DNA from: CAVTJX01 sp963735175 | GTDB taxonomy: Bacteria > Electryoneota > RPQS01 | Direction: 5' to 3' | Length of the DNA stretch: 64,000 bases | Assembly (NCBI GenBank): GCA_963735175.1 | Contig: CAVTJX010000016.1 | Coordinates: 620,001 to 684,000, forward strand | Part shown: in pieces, positions 12,381-23,258 of the stretch | Numbering within the stretch: the first letter of the stretch is position 1 | Layout of the letters: the number at the start of each line of letters is the position of its first letter | The notes under the pieces: generated by a model | Seen by the model: the letters and a program-made list of their open reading frames with translations, nothing else | Told to the model about the DNA's origin: nothing | The model's database searches: none | Made by a program: the position numbers and the translations under genes

Positions 12381-12440
12381 CGGCACGCTCCTGCGTGCCG
12401 GGACCGCGAGACCACGGACACAACCCGCAGGAGCGGGTTG
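12381..12440. repeat. REP-like pair of hairpins with complementary loops
   Basis: Hairpin 1 (12381-12400) has an 8-bp stem CGGCACGC with loop TCCT. Hairpin 2 (12421-12440) has an 8-bp stem CAACCCGC with loop AGGA. The central ten bases of the two (12387-12396 and 12426-12435) are fully complementary, so one large alternative stem is possible. CTAGT flanks both sides. Confidence 0.55.
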
Positions 12441-12464
12441 GCTAGTAGTGATAGAAACGACCGC

Positions 12465-12497
12465 CGCGCGGGGTGCCCTCACCCCGCGCGTTTTATT
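12465..12497 (+). terminator. Rho-independent terminator of the response regulator gene
   Basis: Perfect 11-bp stem CGCGCGGGGTG/CACCCCGCGCG with loop CCCT, followed by TTTTATT. Confidence 0.85.
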
Positions 12498-12779
12498 GGG
12501 GTGAAAAAGGTACAAACCGCCGAGTGGCGGGGGGATCGAAAAGTGAGAGCGTCTCACCAATTTTCCGCCAGTGGCGAGGTGATCTGAAGGGGTTAAGTGC
12601 CGGACTTGCGACCTGATCACAAAATGCAGGCTGCGGGTTATTGCCGACCCCATTATCCACTGCGTGTGAAATTGGGGCAATTTGTAGAAATCGTAGCGCG
12701 ACCCCTTGTTTGTGACCGAGCATTTGCCGACCTTTTCACATACCCTTTGTTGCCGCCCTCATCACCGCGAGAGATTTTC

Positions 12780-15243
12780 ATGCGGATCCGGCTACTCGCA
12801 CTTTTGCTGCTCGTTTGCATCACCGCGGCCTTTGCCGCCGTTCCATCGTCTGTGTTCTTCGTCGAGAACCTCGGCCAATGGGATGGCGACTTCCGCTTCC
12901 GCGCCGCGATTCAAGGCGGCAGCGCGTTCGTGACGCACACCGGCCTCGTGCTCGACCTCCGAGCAAAGGATGAAGGCGGAAGGATGAAGGATGAGGGAAG
13001 AGGGCAGGGTGAGCATTCATTCCCCCCCGTTGACGGTCCGCGAAGCGAGATCTCGACTCTGTCGGAGGGGGCAAGGGGGGTGGATCTGTCCGTGGGCATG
13101 TGCTACGACTGACGTTTTTAGATGCTAACACGTGTCCGACTCTGCTCGGCGAAGATAAGCTGGCGAGTTACAGCAATTACTTCCTCGGCAGGGATAGCGG
13201 CCGGTGGAAGAGCCGCGTGGGGCATTATCAGCGGGTGCTGTCGCAAGAGGTCTGGCCGGGGATCGATGTGGAATACGTGCTGAAGCCCGGGGGTGTAGAG
13301 CTGGTTTACAACCTGCAAGCCGGGGTCGATCCGGCGCAGATCCAGCTTCAGATCGAGGGCTTGTCTGCGCCGTTGACCTTGGACGGCGCTGCCAACCTCG
13401 TGCTGCCAACCTCCCTCGGTCCATTGACAGAGCAAGCGCCCACCGCTTTCCAGCAAGGCCGCGAAATCCCCTGCCGCTACCGCCTCACCAGCGATTCCAC
13501 CTACAGCTTCGTCCTTGATGGATACGATCCGCAGCAGGAATTGATGATTGATCCGCTGCTCTACAGCAGTTATATCGGTGGTGGTAACGATGACTGGATG
13601 GACGTGCTGGTCTATGATTCGACCCACCAGAACCTGCTGTTGGGCGGCACCACGGTCTCCAGCAACTTCCCCACCACCACTGGCGTCTATCAGGAGCACC
13701 TTCTCAACTTGAATTACGATCTGTTCATCAGCCGCTTTGACAGCGATGGCCGCAGCCTGATCTTCTCCACCTATCTGGGCGGATCAAACATGGAAATATA
13801 TTGCTATGTGCTGCCAAACGATCAAACCATCCTCGGTGCAACCGATACATTTAGTGGGGACTGGCCCATAGCGGGGCTGGCCATGGATACCACATACGGT
13901 GGTAGTTTTGAAGGTGCCTTCTGGCAATTATCCACAGACGGCACCGAACTTCTCTATAGCAGCTATTGGGGAGGGTCGGGCGGTGAGTACATCGTAGACC
14001 TCCAGCGTGACGGCGAAGGCCATCTGTATCTAACGGGTCGGACCGGATCGGTCGATTTTCGCATCACGCCGGACGCCATGTATTCGCAGTTTCAGGGGAA
14101 TGAACCGGCCTATGTCTCAGTTTTCGATTCCACCGCGACCACGCTCCTTTACTCCACTTTTTTCCCCAGTTCGGGATCGGTATACGTTGACAACATAGAC
14201 GTAATTGCGCCGTTCCGCGTCTGGCTGAGTGGCAACACCGAGGTCGGCATTCCGCTCACTCCCAACGCCCTACAGAGCACGCCCGCTACGGCCTTTCTGG
14301 CCTGTCTTGACCTGGCGGCGGGCAGCCTCATCTACAGCTCCTACTTTGGCGGTGGCGGACAAGTTGATCTGATGGCGCTGCACGTGGCGGACAGCCAGCG
14401 GGTGCTGCTGACCGGCCGCACCACATCGGGGAATTTCCCCGTGACCCCGCACGCTTTCGATACGACCCGCGGCGGATGGAAGAGCTTTGCCACCTGGCTC
14501 TTGCTGCCGGACAGCGTGCTGTATTCAACGCTGCTCGGATCGCCCTCGCTGGTGGGGAGAACGTCGATGTCAAAGGCGACCGCAATTAATCCAACCACGG
14601 GCAATATCTGGCTGGGGGGCAGGACCGAAAGCCCGGACTTCCCATGTACAGCCGATGCGGTGGATTCTTCTATACGGATCCGATCGGTCAAGAATACGGC
14701 GATGGTTTCGTGGCCTGTTTCTCGCCGGATCTTGACAGTCTGCTCTATGGCAGCTACATCGGTGGCGGTGACCGGGATATCGTGACCGCATTAGCTTTCG
14801 AAAACAGCCAGCGCCTCTGGATCGGTGGCTATACCGCGTCTTGGGACTATCCCGTCACCGCAGGCGCCTTTCAAGGTGGACTCTGGGGTAACGATGACGG
14901 CTGCTACGCCTTGCTGACCTTGCCCGTCCCACCTGATACCGGAGACACCAGCACGACTCACACGTCACTCAGCCTTCATCCCTCATCCTTCAACCTTTCC
15001 GCCTTTCCCAATCCCTTTAACAGCACAACGGAGATTCGGTATGCGGTGCCGGGTTCCTCGCACGTTTCACTCAAGGTGTATGATGTGCTGGGGCGGGAGG
15101 TGGGTGTGCTCGTGGATGAGGTGAGGACGGCGGGGGAACAGCGGGTGGCGTTTGACGCGCGGGGGCTCGCGTCGGGGATTTATTTTGTACGGATGCATGC
15201 GGGGGATGTGGGGGTGACGCGGAAGGTGTTGCTCGTAAGGTAG
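12780..15243 (+). CDS. DUF7948/SBBP beta-propeller secreted protein with T9SS sorting domain (two frame breaks)
   Basis: About 820 aa, exported. Signal peptide 'MRIRLLALLLLVCITAAFAA', then 'FFVENLGQWDGDFRF', the typical start of the DUF7948 domain found ahead of SBBP repeats, ending near 'DPLLYSSYIGGG'. Repeats of the 'LIFSTYLGGS...GNFPVTPHAFDT' type then follow (about six blades). The C-terminus 'SAFPNPFNSTTEIRYAVP' to 'SGIYFVRMHAGDVGVTRKVLLVR' is a T9SS type A sorting domain. Frames break near 13096 and 14675. Residues coded by about 12964-13085 are low-complexity, repeat-derived filler inside the first domain. The TAG stop is itself part of a REP-like palindrome. Confidence 0.85.
12964..13085 (+). 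repeat. Repeat-derived insert within the DUF7948 coding region
   Basis: Starts with near-repeats of AAGGATGAAGG and continues to a G/C-run palindrome-like stretch (CCCCCC at its start, GGGGGG near its end). The encoded residues (KDEGGRMKDEGRG...) look unlike the rest of the domain. A complementary TTCATCCCTCATCCTTCAAC stretch lies at the linker before the sorting domain. Confidence 0.45.
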
Positions 15244-15291
15244 GGGCGCGATTCATCGCGCCTGCGGGCGGGTCTTAGACCCGCCCCTACC
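15241..15291. repeat. REP-like double palindrome overlapping a stop codon
   Basis: Starts with TAGGGGCGCG (the TAG is the stop of the upstream gene). Two hairpins: GGCGCGA/TCGCGCC, then GGGCGGGTC-TTA-GACCCGCCC (15266-15286) ending in CTAC. The GGGCGGGTC/GACCCGCCC arms match the ends of the 67-bp REP family at 22395, 22686, 23116 and 37854. Confidence 0.65.
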
Positions 15292-15308
15292 ACAGAACGG
15301 ATTTAAGA

Positions 15309-15347
15309 AAGAAACGCGCGATGGAAAGATTCCATCGCGCGTTTCTT
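15309..15347. terminator. Perfect 18-bp bidirectional terminator
   Basis: Arms 15309-15326 and 15330-15347 are exact inverse complements (AAGAAACGCGCG... / ...CGCGCGTTTCTT) around AGA. It lies between convergent genes ending at 15243 and 15369. Confidence 0.85.
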
Positions 15348-15368
15348 GTGGCCGCCTTGGAGGAAAAA

Positions 15369-15956
15369 CTATTTCCGGCCGCTGTAGAGATCCGGCCCGG
15401 GTTCGTTCAAACGCACGCGCGGCGCATTCACGCCCAGGGCTGAAACATCCAGCGTGTACCCTTTGCCCAGCGGGCAAGTCGTGCTTTCATTCAGAGGACC
15501 GAAGCGGATCGGCGGATTGCTCCAGCCGCTCTTTGTCGCATAAGCGACCGACACCGACGGCTTGACATCCGTGCCCGGACAGCCACTTCGCGAGGAGCGG
15601 ACCAGAAACGAATCCTGCCCCGTCAGTGTGTAGAGAACCTGTTGGGTCTCCCAGGGAATCTCCTGCGCGCCTGCCAGCGGCGGCGCGGGCTGCGATTGCC
15701 GGCCAACGTCGATGACCACACGATTGTCGGGCCAGGCAGCAGGATTCGTCGCCAGGACGAATTGCTCCGCGACCAGTGGATTTCCCAGATCGATTGTCAC
15801 CCGTCGGGGAGCGTCCAACGGCCGCACCGCCGCCAGAAACCGCTCTACCGCCGCCGGATTTCCAACGTCGATCACTACGCGTTGCGGGCTGCTCGCCTGC
15901 GGGAACACGGCAGACACGAAACTGAGCATGGCCAAGAGACAAATCAAGCGCTTCAT
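15369..15956 (-). CDS. Small secreted protein with triplicated 'VVIDVGNP' motif
   Basis: 195 aa with a signal peptide (MKRLICLLAMLSFVSAVFPQ). Residues 26-84 hold three copies of a short motif: RVVIDVGNPAAVERFLAA, RVTIDLGNPLVAEQFVLA and a shorter RVVIDVG. The C-terminal half has two cysteines (in SGCPG and TTCPLG) and Ser/Pro-rich sequence. I do not recognise the family. ATG at 15956 is preceded by GAGG at a normal distance. It stands alone between the bidirectional terminator and the terminator of ftsH. Confidence 0.7.
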   Translation of the reverse strand: MKRLICLLAMLSFVSAVFPQASSPQRVVIDVGNPAAVERFLAAVRPLDAPRRVTIDLGNPLVAEQFVLATNPAAWPDNRVVIDVGRQSQPAPPLAGAQEIPWETQQVLYTLTGQDSFLVRSSRSGCPGTDVKPSVSVAYATKSGWSNPPIRFGPLNESTTCPLGKGYTLDVSALGVNAPRVRLNEPGPDLYSGRK

Positions 15957-16145
15957 GGCAGGAACCTCGTATGACTGTTCCTGTAGAAGGCAATCGCCGT
16001 GCCCACGACATAAAGCCGGATGCCGTTCCGTTTATCAGCCACTTGCGTCCGGCGATGCGGGCTGTGGCGCTTTTCCCCCTGTGCCCGCGTGTGCAGAGCG
16101 CACGAAAATTCATAGGCAAAGAGGGGCCGTAATCATTAAAAACAA

Positions 16146-16177
16146 AACCTGAGAAAGCTGGAGAGCTTTCTCAGGTT
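16146..16177 (-). terminator. Terminator downstream of ftsH
   Basis: Perfect 14-bp stem AACCTGAGAAAGCT/AGCTTTCTCAGGTT with loop GGAG, 24 bp past the ftsH stop. On the minus strand it runs into TTTTG. Confidence 0.8.
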
Positions 16178-16201
16178 GCTATGCGTACTTGTAGTGTTCC
16201 T

Positions 16202-18241
<2,040 letters not shown>

Positions 18242-18243
18242 GC

Positions 18244-18825
18244 TTAAAAATCTACTCCACGCTGCGCCAGAATGCCTTTACGAAAGGCATGTTTGACTTC
18301 GCGCATTTCGGTCACTGTGTCGGCACGCTCGATGACTTCGGCGGGCGCGCCTCGTCCGGTCAGAATTAACGTCGTTGCCCGGGGACGGACATCCAGCAAG
18401 TCGAGGATTCCCGCCAGTGGAATCAACCCCAGGCTTAAAGCAATAAAGATCTCATCCAAAAACACCAGCCGGTAGTCGCCCGAAACCAGCTTATCGCGGG
18501 CAAACGCCAACGCCTCGCGCGCGGCTTGTTCATGTTCTGCCCGCGGCAGGTTGTCGTCAATAATGCCGACAAATCCCTTGCCCATGCGGTGAAATTCGAC
18601 TTCGGGTTCCAGCCGCCGGATGCTCTTCAATTCGCCGTACATCCAGCTCCCCTTGATGAACTGGACAATCAGGCACCGGTGGCCGTAACCGACCGCCCGT
18701 AGCACCGTCCCCAGCGCCGCGGTCGTTTTGCCCTTACCGTCACCGGTATTGACAAGCACAAGGCCCTGCACTTCGTCGGATTCGATGGGAAGTACGGCCT
18801 CGGTGGTCTGTGGCTTCTCGCTCAC
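18244..18825 (-). CDS. cobO: Corrinoid (cob(I)alamin) adenosyltransferase, CobO/BtuR type
   Basis: 193 aa. Transfers the 5'-deoxyadenosyl group from ATP to reduced corrinoid in coenzyme B12 synthesis or salvage. Motifs: P-loop 'NTGDGKGKTTAALG' near residue 27, 'QFIKGSWMYGE', 'LVFLDEIF' and 'LILTGRGAP', all typical of CobO. I start it at the GTG at 18825 because it overlaps the upstream stop as GTGA; a GTG one codon earlier is possible. No other B12 gene or cobalamin riboswitch is visible nearby. Confidence 0.9.
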   Translation of the reverse strand: MSEKPQTTEAVLPIESDEVQGLVLVNTGDGKGKTTAALGTVLRAVGYGHRCLIVQFIKGSWMYGELKSIRRLEPEVEFHRMGKGFVGIIDDNLPRAEHEQAAREALAFARDKLVSGDYRLVFLDEIFIALSLGLIPLAGILDLLDVRPRATTLILTGRGAPAEVIERADTVTEMREVKHAFRKGILAQRGVDF

Positions 18826-19484
18826 CACAAAATCCCCATGAGAAAATTCAAATTGTCGGGCGGGTAGGTATCTTGCCATCGGTCGGCCAGATCGGGACTA
18901 AGAAGGAACTGCGGTTCAAAAAAGGCGATGGCCTTATTTCCCATCGGCATCCGGTAGCCTGCCAAAAGAGTTATCCCGAACCATGTTGCCTTTTGCCGCA
19001 GACCGGACCCGTCTGCGCCCACTTCGCGGCGCGCGGACTGGCCCCAGCGCACGGCGGGGCCGCCCCCGAGATAGACACCGGTTCCGCTGGCAGACAATGA
19101 ATAATCGAAATTCAAACCCAAGTCCAGTTCGCGGAAGGCCATACGGTCCGTTCGGGTGGCCCCGCACGAATCACAGACCAGCGTGGTTGAAGTGGCGTCC
19201 ATCCAGAAGTACTGGATGTACGGGGTCATTCCCGAGCGCGTTCCGATGGGTCGCCACAAGCGCAGGCCAACGGATGGTCCGCCCGTACCCGCCTGCGGAT
19301 ACCCTTCATCATGCCCGTTCCGACTCCACCAGGTACGGGTAAAACCCCATGTCAGACCACGATAAGATCCGCGCGCGGCCCTGATCGCCGGATTCCCGCC
19401 TTCATCCTCCCCTTCTTGCGCCCCGGCTATGCCGGGCAACAGCCAAAGAGAAAGCAGACACAACAACGCGATCCTGCGCAGCAT
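18822..19484 (-). CDS. Predicted outer-membrane beta-barrel protein
   Basis: 220 aa with a signal peptide (MLRRIALLCLLSLWLLPGIAGAQ). The mature part has alternating aromatic and small residues, a 'CDSCG' pair and the ending '...NLNFLMGILW', consistent with a small outer-membrane barrel closing on an aromatic residue. Function unknown. A good GGAGGT site precedes ATG at 19484. Its 4-bp overlap with cobO suggests co-transcription; a role in corrinoid handling would be a guess. Confidence 0.6.
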   Translation of the reverse strand: MLRRIALLCLLSLWLLPGIAGAQEGEDEGGNPAIRAARGSYRGLTWGFTRTWWSRNGHDEGYPQAGTGGPSVGLRLWRPIGTRSGMTPYIQYFWMDATSTTLVCDSCGATRTDRMAFRELDLGLNFDYSLSASGTGVYLGGGPAVRWGQSARREVGADGSGLRQKATWFGITLLAGYRMPMGNKAIAFFEPQFLLSPDLADRWQDTYPPDNLNFLMGILW

Positions 19485-19523
19485 AGCACCTCCCGTGCTG
19501 GTAGGGCATCCCGTGACGGCATG

Positions 19524-20993
19524 TCAGTAGGCCTTGGCAAACACAACGCGGCGGCGCGATTCCCCGCCTGTCAGCATGCAGCGCCCCGTCTCGGCGGGCG
19601 CGTCCAGTGGAATCACGCGAAGCGTAGCCTTTGTCTCTTCTTGAACACGTTTTTCATCATCCACGTTCCCGGCCCAGTGGACAAGTGCGAAACCCTGATC
19701 CGCGGCGATGAATTCCTTGAACTCGTCGTACGAGTTGATCTCTTTCGTGTTTTCCAGCATCCGCGTCTTGGCCCGGGCGTAGAGGTCGTTCTGGATCGAA
19801 TCCAGCAGACCCGGGATTTCGGCCGCAGCCGCACTTAGCGGCAATGTGACCTTCTCGCGGGTGTGCCGCTTGGTGGCGATCAATTGTCCGGCTTCGAGGT
19901 CGCGTGGTCCCAGTTCGATGCGCAGCGGATATCCCGCCAGTTCGCTGTCGGCAAATTTGAAGCCGGGGGAGACATTTTCCCGGTCATCGACTTTGACACG
20001 CAAACCGCGGTCGTGCAATTCGCGGACGACCCGGTCCAGCGCTTCCATCACCCGCACGCGCTCTTCGGGCTTGCGGCAGATGGGCACCACGTAGACCGGC
20101 ACTTGCGCCAGCTTCGGCGGAACGACCATGCCATCGTCGTCGGCATGCGACATGATCACCGCGCCCACGAGCCGCGTCGACACGCCCCACGAGGTCGCCC
20201 ACACGTAATCCAGTTCGTTCTTCTCGTTCTGGAACGTGACATCGAATGCCTTGGCGAAGTTCTGACCGAGGAAGTGACTCGTGCCCGCCTGCAGCGCCTT
20301 CAAGTCCTGCATCATGGCCTCGATGCAATAGGTCTCGACGGCGCCGGGGAACCGCTGGCCTTCGCTCTTCAGTCCGTGGATTACCGGCATCGCCATGTAG
20401 TTCTCGGCAAAGTCACGGTAGACGTGCAGCATCCGCTCGGTCTCTTCGATGGCTTCCTTGGCCGTGGCGTGGGCGGTGTGCCCTTCCTGCCAGAGGAATT
20501 CCGCCGTGCGCAAAAAGAGGCGCGTGCGCATTTCCCAGCGGTAAACGTTGGCCCACTGGTTGATCAGCAGCGGCAGGTCACGGTAGCTCTGAATCCAGTT
20601 TTTGTACATCGCCCAGATGATCGTTTCCGACGTGGGCCGGATCACAAAATTCTCTTCGAGCTTGCCCTTGGGACGGAGCTTGCCCTCGACGTCGGTTTTT
20701 TCGAGGCCCGAGTGCGTGACCACGGCGCACTCCATGGCAAAGCCTTCCACGTGGGCGGCTTCCTTTTCCATGAAGCTCTGCGGAATCAGCAGCGGGAAAT
20801 AGGCGTTGACGTGGCCGGTGTCCTTGAACATCCGGTCGAGGTTCTGCTGGATGGACTCCCAGATAGCGTAGCCATTGGGACGGATCACCATGCAGCCTTT
20901 AACGGGCGAGTAATCGGCGAGCTTCGCTTCGCGGATCACGTCCACGTACCATTCCGAATAGTCTTTCGCGCGGGGCGTAATGTTCTTTGCCAA
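19524..20993 (-). CDS. proS: Prolyl-tRNA synthetase, eukaryote/archaeal-like form
   Basis: 489 aa class II synthetase charging tRNA-Pro. Motif 2 region 'YRWEMRTRLFLRTAEFLWQEGHTAHAT' and motif 3 'ATSWGVSTRLVGAVIMSHADDDGMVVPP' are clear. The length, the absence of the bacterial editing insertion, and a C-terminus ending in Tyr ('VVFAKAY') place it in the shorter ProS type 3 group shared with archaea and eukaryotes. The start is TTG at 20993 with a GGGAC site upstream; no ATG is near. Confidence 0.95.
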   Translation of the reverse strand: MAKNITPRAKDYSEWYVDVIREAKLADYSPVKGCMVIRPNGYAIWESIQQNLDRMFKDTGHVNAYFPLLIPQSFMEKEAAHVEGFAMECAVVTHSGLEKTDVEGKLRPKGKLEENFVIRPTSETIIWAMYKNWIQSYRDLPLLINQWANVYRWEMRTRLFLRTAEFLWQEGHTAHATAKEAIEETERMLHVYRDFAENYMAMPVIHGLKSEGQRFPGAVETYCIEAMMQDLKALQAGTSHFLGQNFAKAFDVTFQNEKNELDYVWATSWGVSTRLVGAVIMSHADDDGMVVPPKLAQVPVYVVPICRKPEERVRVMEALDRVVRELHDRGLRVKVDDRENVSPGFKFADSELAGYPLRIELGPRDLEAGQLIATKRHTREKVTLPLSAAAAEIPGLLDSIQNDLYARAKTRMLENTKEINSYDEFKEFIAADQGFALVHWAGNVDDEKRVQEETKATLRVIPLDAPAETGRCMLTGGESRRRVVFAKAY

Positions 20994-21057
20994 GTGTCGA
21001 GTCCCAGAATGTTTATCGTGAATGCAAATTTCGTATCGTACCGGCGGCTAATCCGCC

Positions 21058-21099
21058 GTTCATCGTTCTTCGTTCATCGTTCTTCGTTCATCGTTCTTC
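21058..21099. repeat. Three tandem copies of a 14-bp unit
   Basis: Exact copies of GTTCATCGTTCTTC at 21058, 21072 and 21086. The third runs into the 3' end of the amidohydrolase gene and codes its last residues (NEER). Confidence 0.85.
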
Positions 21100-22354
21100 G
21101 TTGGCGTTGCTGTACATCGCCATCATCACCAGCACCCTTACGCCATACGGCAGCGCGTCCGGATGCACGGTGAACCCCGGCTGATGCACACCCTCGCGGC
21201 CCAGCTTGTCTTTGGCGATACCCAGCGAGATAAACAGGCACGGGCACTGGGCGGTATAGAAGGCGAAATCCTCGGCGGCCGTGGTGCGCAACACGGGAGC
21301 GACCGCGCCGCCCGGCCAGTCGCGGGCAAGTTGCGGCGCAATCTTGCCGTAGAGCGAGCTGTCGTTCACCAGCGGCGGCGCGCCGGGAATAAAGCGGCAG
21401 TTCGCCACAAGCCCGTCAGCCTCGGCCTGCTGCGTCACAAACTCTTCAATCACGCGGCGCACCGCAGGACGATTGCCAAAGGGCTTGGTCAATGCTTTCG
21501 AACGAGCGGATCGTGCCGCCGATCTCCGCCGTATCGGGCAGCACGTTGGTGGCGCGCCCGGAATGAAACGAGGTGAGACTGATGACGCAGGGCCGGTTGG
21601 CGACGTCCAGTTCGCGCGCGGGCAACGCCGAGAGGTCCGTCACCAGCTCCGCCGCGTGCAGCAGCACGTCGTCGGTTTCCCAGGGCCGCGCCGCATGACC
21701 GCCCTCGCCCGTCAACAGAATCTTCAGCGTCGTGCTGCCGGCCATGATCGGTCCCACGGTGAGGCCGATGCTCCCCACGGGCAGCCCGGGCCGCACGTGC
21801 TGCGCAAACATGCGCGCGATGCCCAACTCCTTCAGCATCCCCGCTTCCACGATGTCGTCCGCTCCGCCCGCGGTCTCTTCGGCGGGCTGAAACAGGAAAA
21901 CGAGCTTGCCCGTGAGTTCCGCCTTCATCCCCATCAGCACTTCCGCCGCGCCTAGCAGCGCCGCCGTGTGCGCGTCGTGCCCGCAGGCGTGCATCCGCCC
22001 CGGCGTTTCCGAGGCGACGGCGTGCCCTTCCGCTTCCTGCACCGGCAGCGCATCCAGATCGGCGCGCAGTCCCGTTACGGGGCCTGGCTTACCGGTTTCC
22101 AGAATCGCCACCACCGCCGTCGGCAGCCCCTTCACCTCATAAAACGTCGCATACCCCATGCGCTCCAGCTCTGCCCGGACAAAGCGCGCGGTTTCGATTT
22201 CCTTCTTCCCCAGTTCCGGATGCCGGTGAAGCTGCTGATACGCCGCCAGCACACTGGCCTGCGTGTGATCAATGGCCATATCCAGCGGGCTTGCGGCATC
22301 GGCAAACGAGCACAGCAACAGACCGCACAAGACTCCGGCGAGGGATCGTATCAC
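21088..22354 (-). CDS. Secreted M20-family amidohydrolase (one frame break)
   Basis: About 420 aa. Hydrolyses amide bonds of N-acyl amino acids, like hippurate or indole-acetyl-amino-acid hydrolases. Signal peptide 'SLAGVLCGLLLCSFADA', then 'RHPELGKKE', 'GLRADLDALPVQE', the metal motif 'MHACGHDAHTAALLGAA', 'FQPAEETAGGA' and 'GHAARPWETDD' in order. The frame changes near 21485 at 'IGGTIRSFES'; the C-terminal part with the metal ligand region 'TTAAEDFAFYT' continues in another frame. GTG start at 22354. A tandem repeat has extended its last codons. Confidence 0.85.
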
Positions 22355-22394
22355 GCTACTTCTTTCGCTTATTCCAACACCTATTTTGACAGCG

Positions 22395-22498
22395 GTAGGG
22401 GCGGGTCAAGCGCCGCTGCCCATTCCGCTTGGCCATCGAATATTCCCGCGCGACCCGCCCTCAAACGCAAACGGCTCTTGTCCCGCGCGACCCGCCCT
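22395..22498 (+). repeat. REP element, copy a, with an extra half-copy
   Basis: GTAGGGGCGGGTCAAGCG at the 5' end (22395) and TCCCGCGCGACCCGCCCT ending at 22461; a second 3' end copy lies at 22481-22498. GGGCGGGTC/GACCCGCCC arms can pair. It sits just downstream of the RAYT gene. Confidence 0.75.
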
Positions 22499-22513
22499 TT
22501 GACTCGCTGGCTT

Positions 22514-23058
22514 TCAACCGCTGGAAACGAATTCCCGATCCGCGGTCCACTGCGCCGGGTTGTTGGCGATATACCGGCAGGCTTCCAGATAGGCTTCGTG
22601 ATTTCCCAGAATGCCGTCGTGAAAACTCCGCTGCCAAATCGTTCCCCCGCTCTTGCCACGTGAAACAGGGTAACGGGTCGGATAACAGGGCGGGTCGCGC
22701 GGGAAACAGGGTTCCGGTCCCCTGAAAACGGTAGCGCTTGACCCGCCCCTACCGCTTCCGAAAAACGGATTTCCAAATCGCAATCCGGCAGACTGTTCAG
22801 CGGGTAGAGCAGCAGGATCCCATACAGATGATTCGGCATGATAACATAATCTTCAACCCGAGCAGATGGGAAATGCCGGGGGATCGCGAGCCATTGCAAT
22901 TCCACCGCTTTCCCGATCTCGGACAGGACGATGCGGTCGTCCTGCACGGCTCCCAGAATGCAGTGCCGGTCCTTCGTGCAGATCGTAACGAAATAGCTGC
23001 CCGGCAATGAATAGTCGTAGCCCGCCTGCCGCGTCGGTTTTCGAGGTCGGTCCCGCAT
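22514..23058 (-). pseudogene. REP-associated tyrosine transposase (RAYT), decayed
   Basis: Y1/IS200-like single-strand transposase family. N-terminal part: 'YFVTICTKDRHCIL' and 'DYVIMPNHLYGILLL', where the usual HUH motif (HVHG) is HLYG, so the second metal-binding His is lost. C-terminal part in another frame: 'IWQRSFHDGILGNHEAYLEACRYIANNPAQW', the WQR...NNPxxW block of the family. Between them lies a REP element (22686-22752) and the helix that normally carries the 'FKSxxT' stretch is missing. A frame change of 2 mod 3 separates the halves. ATG at 23058 has a good AGAGGAAAGAGGG leader. I judge it inactive. Confidence 0.8.
22686..22752 (-). repeat. REP element, copy b, inside the RAYT gene
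   Basis: Minus-strand copy with ends GTAGGGGCGGGTCAAGCG and TCCCGCGCGACCCGCCCTG. It interrupts the transposase reading frame between the HUH-like and WQR blocks. Confidence 0.75.
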
Positions 23059-23115
23059 CCCTCTTTCCTCTACGTTGCTCCGGACACTCCTCCCCACGTT
23101 GCTCCCCACGAAGAC

Positions 23116-23183
23116 GTAGGGGCGGGTCAAACGCCACGAATTATTCCGGTTGGCTAACGCCTTCTCCCGCGCGACCCGCCCTG
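23116..23183 (+). repeat. REP element, copy c
   Basis: 68 bp with the same ends as copies a, b and d. It shares the internal ATTCCG-TTGGC stretch with copy a. It lies immediately upstream of the RAYT start. Confidence 0.75.
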
Positions 23184-23258
23184 CACCTCGCTGGCATGAA
23201 TACGCCACAGCAACGCCATCGCATCGGTATTCGATTTCTGGAACGGCGTCATACCGCT

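Larger units (their letters stand above)
12308..12779. other. Intergenic region with paired hairpins and terminator
   Basis: 472 bp between two plus-strand genes. It holds the hairpin pair at 12381-12440 and the terminator at 12465-12497. The remaining 280 bp (12498-12779) shows no recognisable gene; a promoter for the downstream DUF7948 gene is expected there but I cannot identify one with confidence. Confidence 0.5.

Noticed and set aside
10913..12421. 502-codon open frame antisense to the response regulator
   Set aside because: The plus strand codes an unmistakable sigma-54 activator; the antisense product has no recognisable motif.
19485..19700. Cobalamin riboswitch upstream of the cobO pair
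   Set aside because: No B12-box-like conserved core was found and the space to proS is only about 40 bp.
22381..23208. Single 275-codon reading through the RAYT and REP copies
   Set aside because: Its second half is out of frame with the conserved WQR...NNP block and reads REP DNA as Arg/Gly-rich filler.
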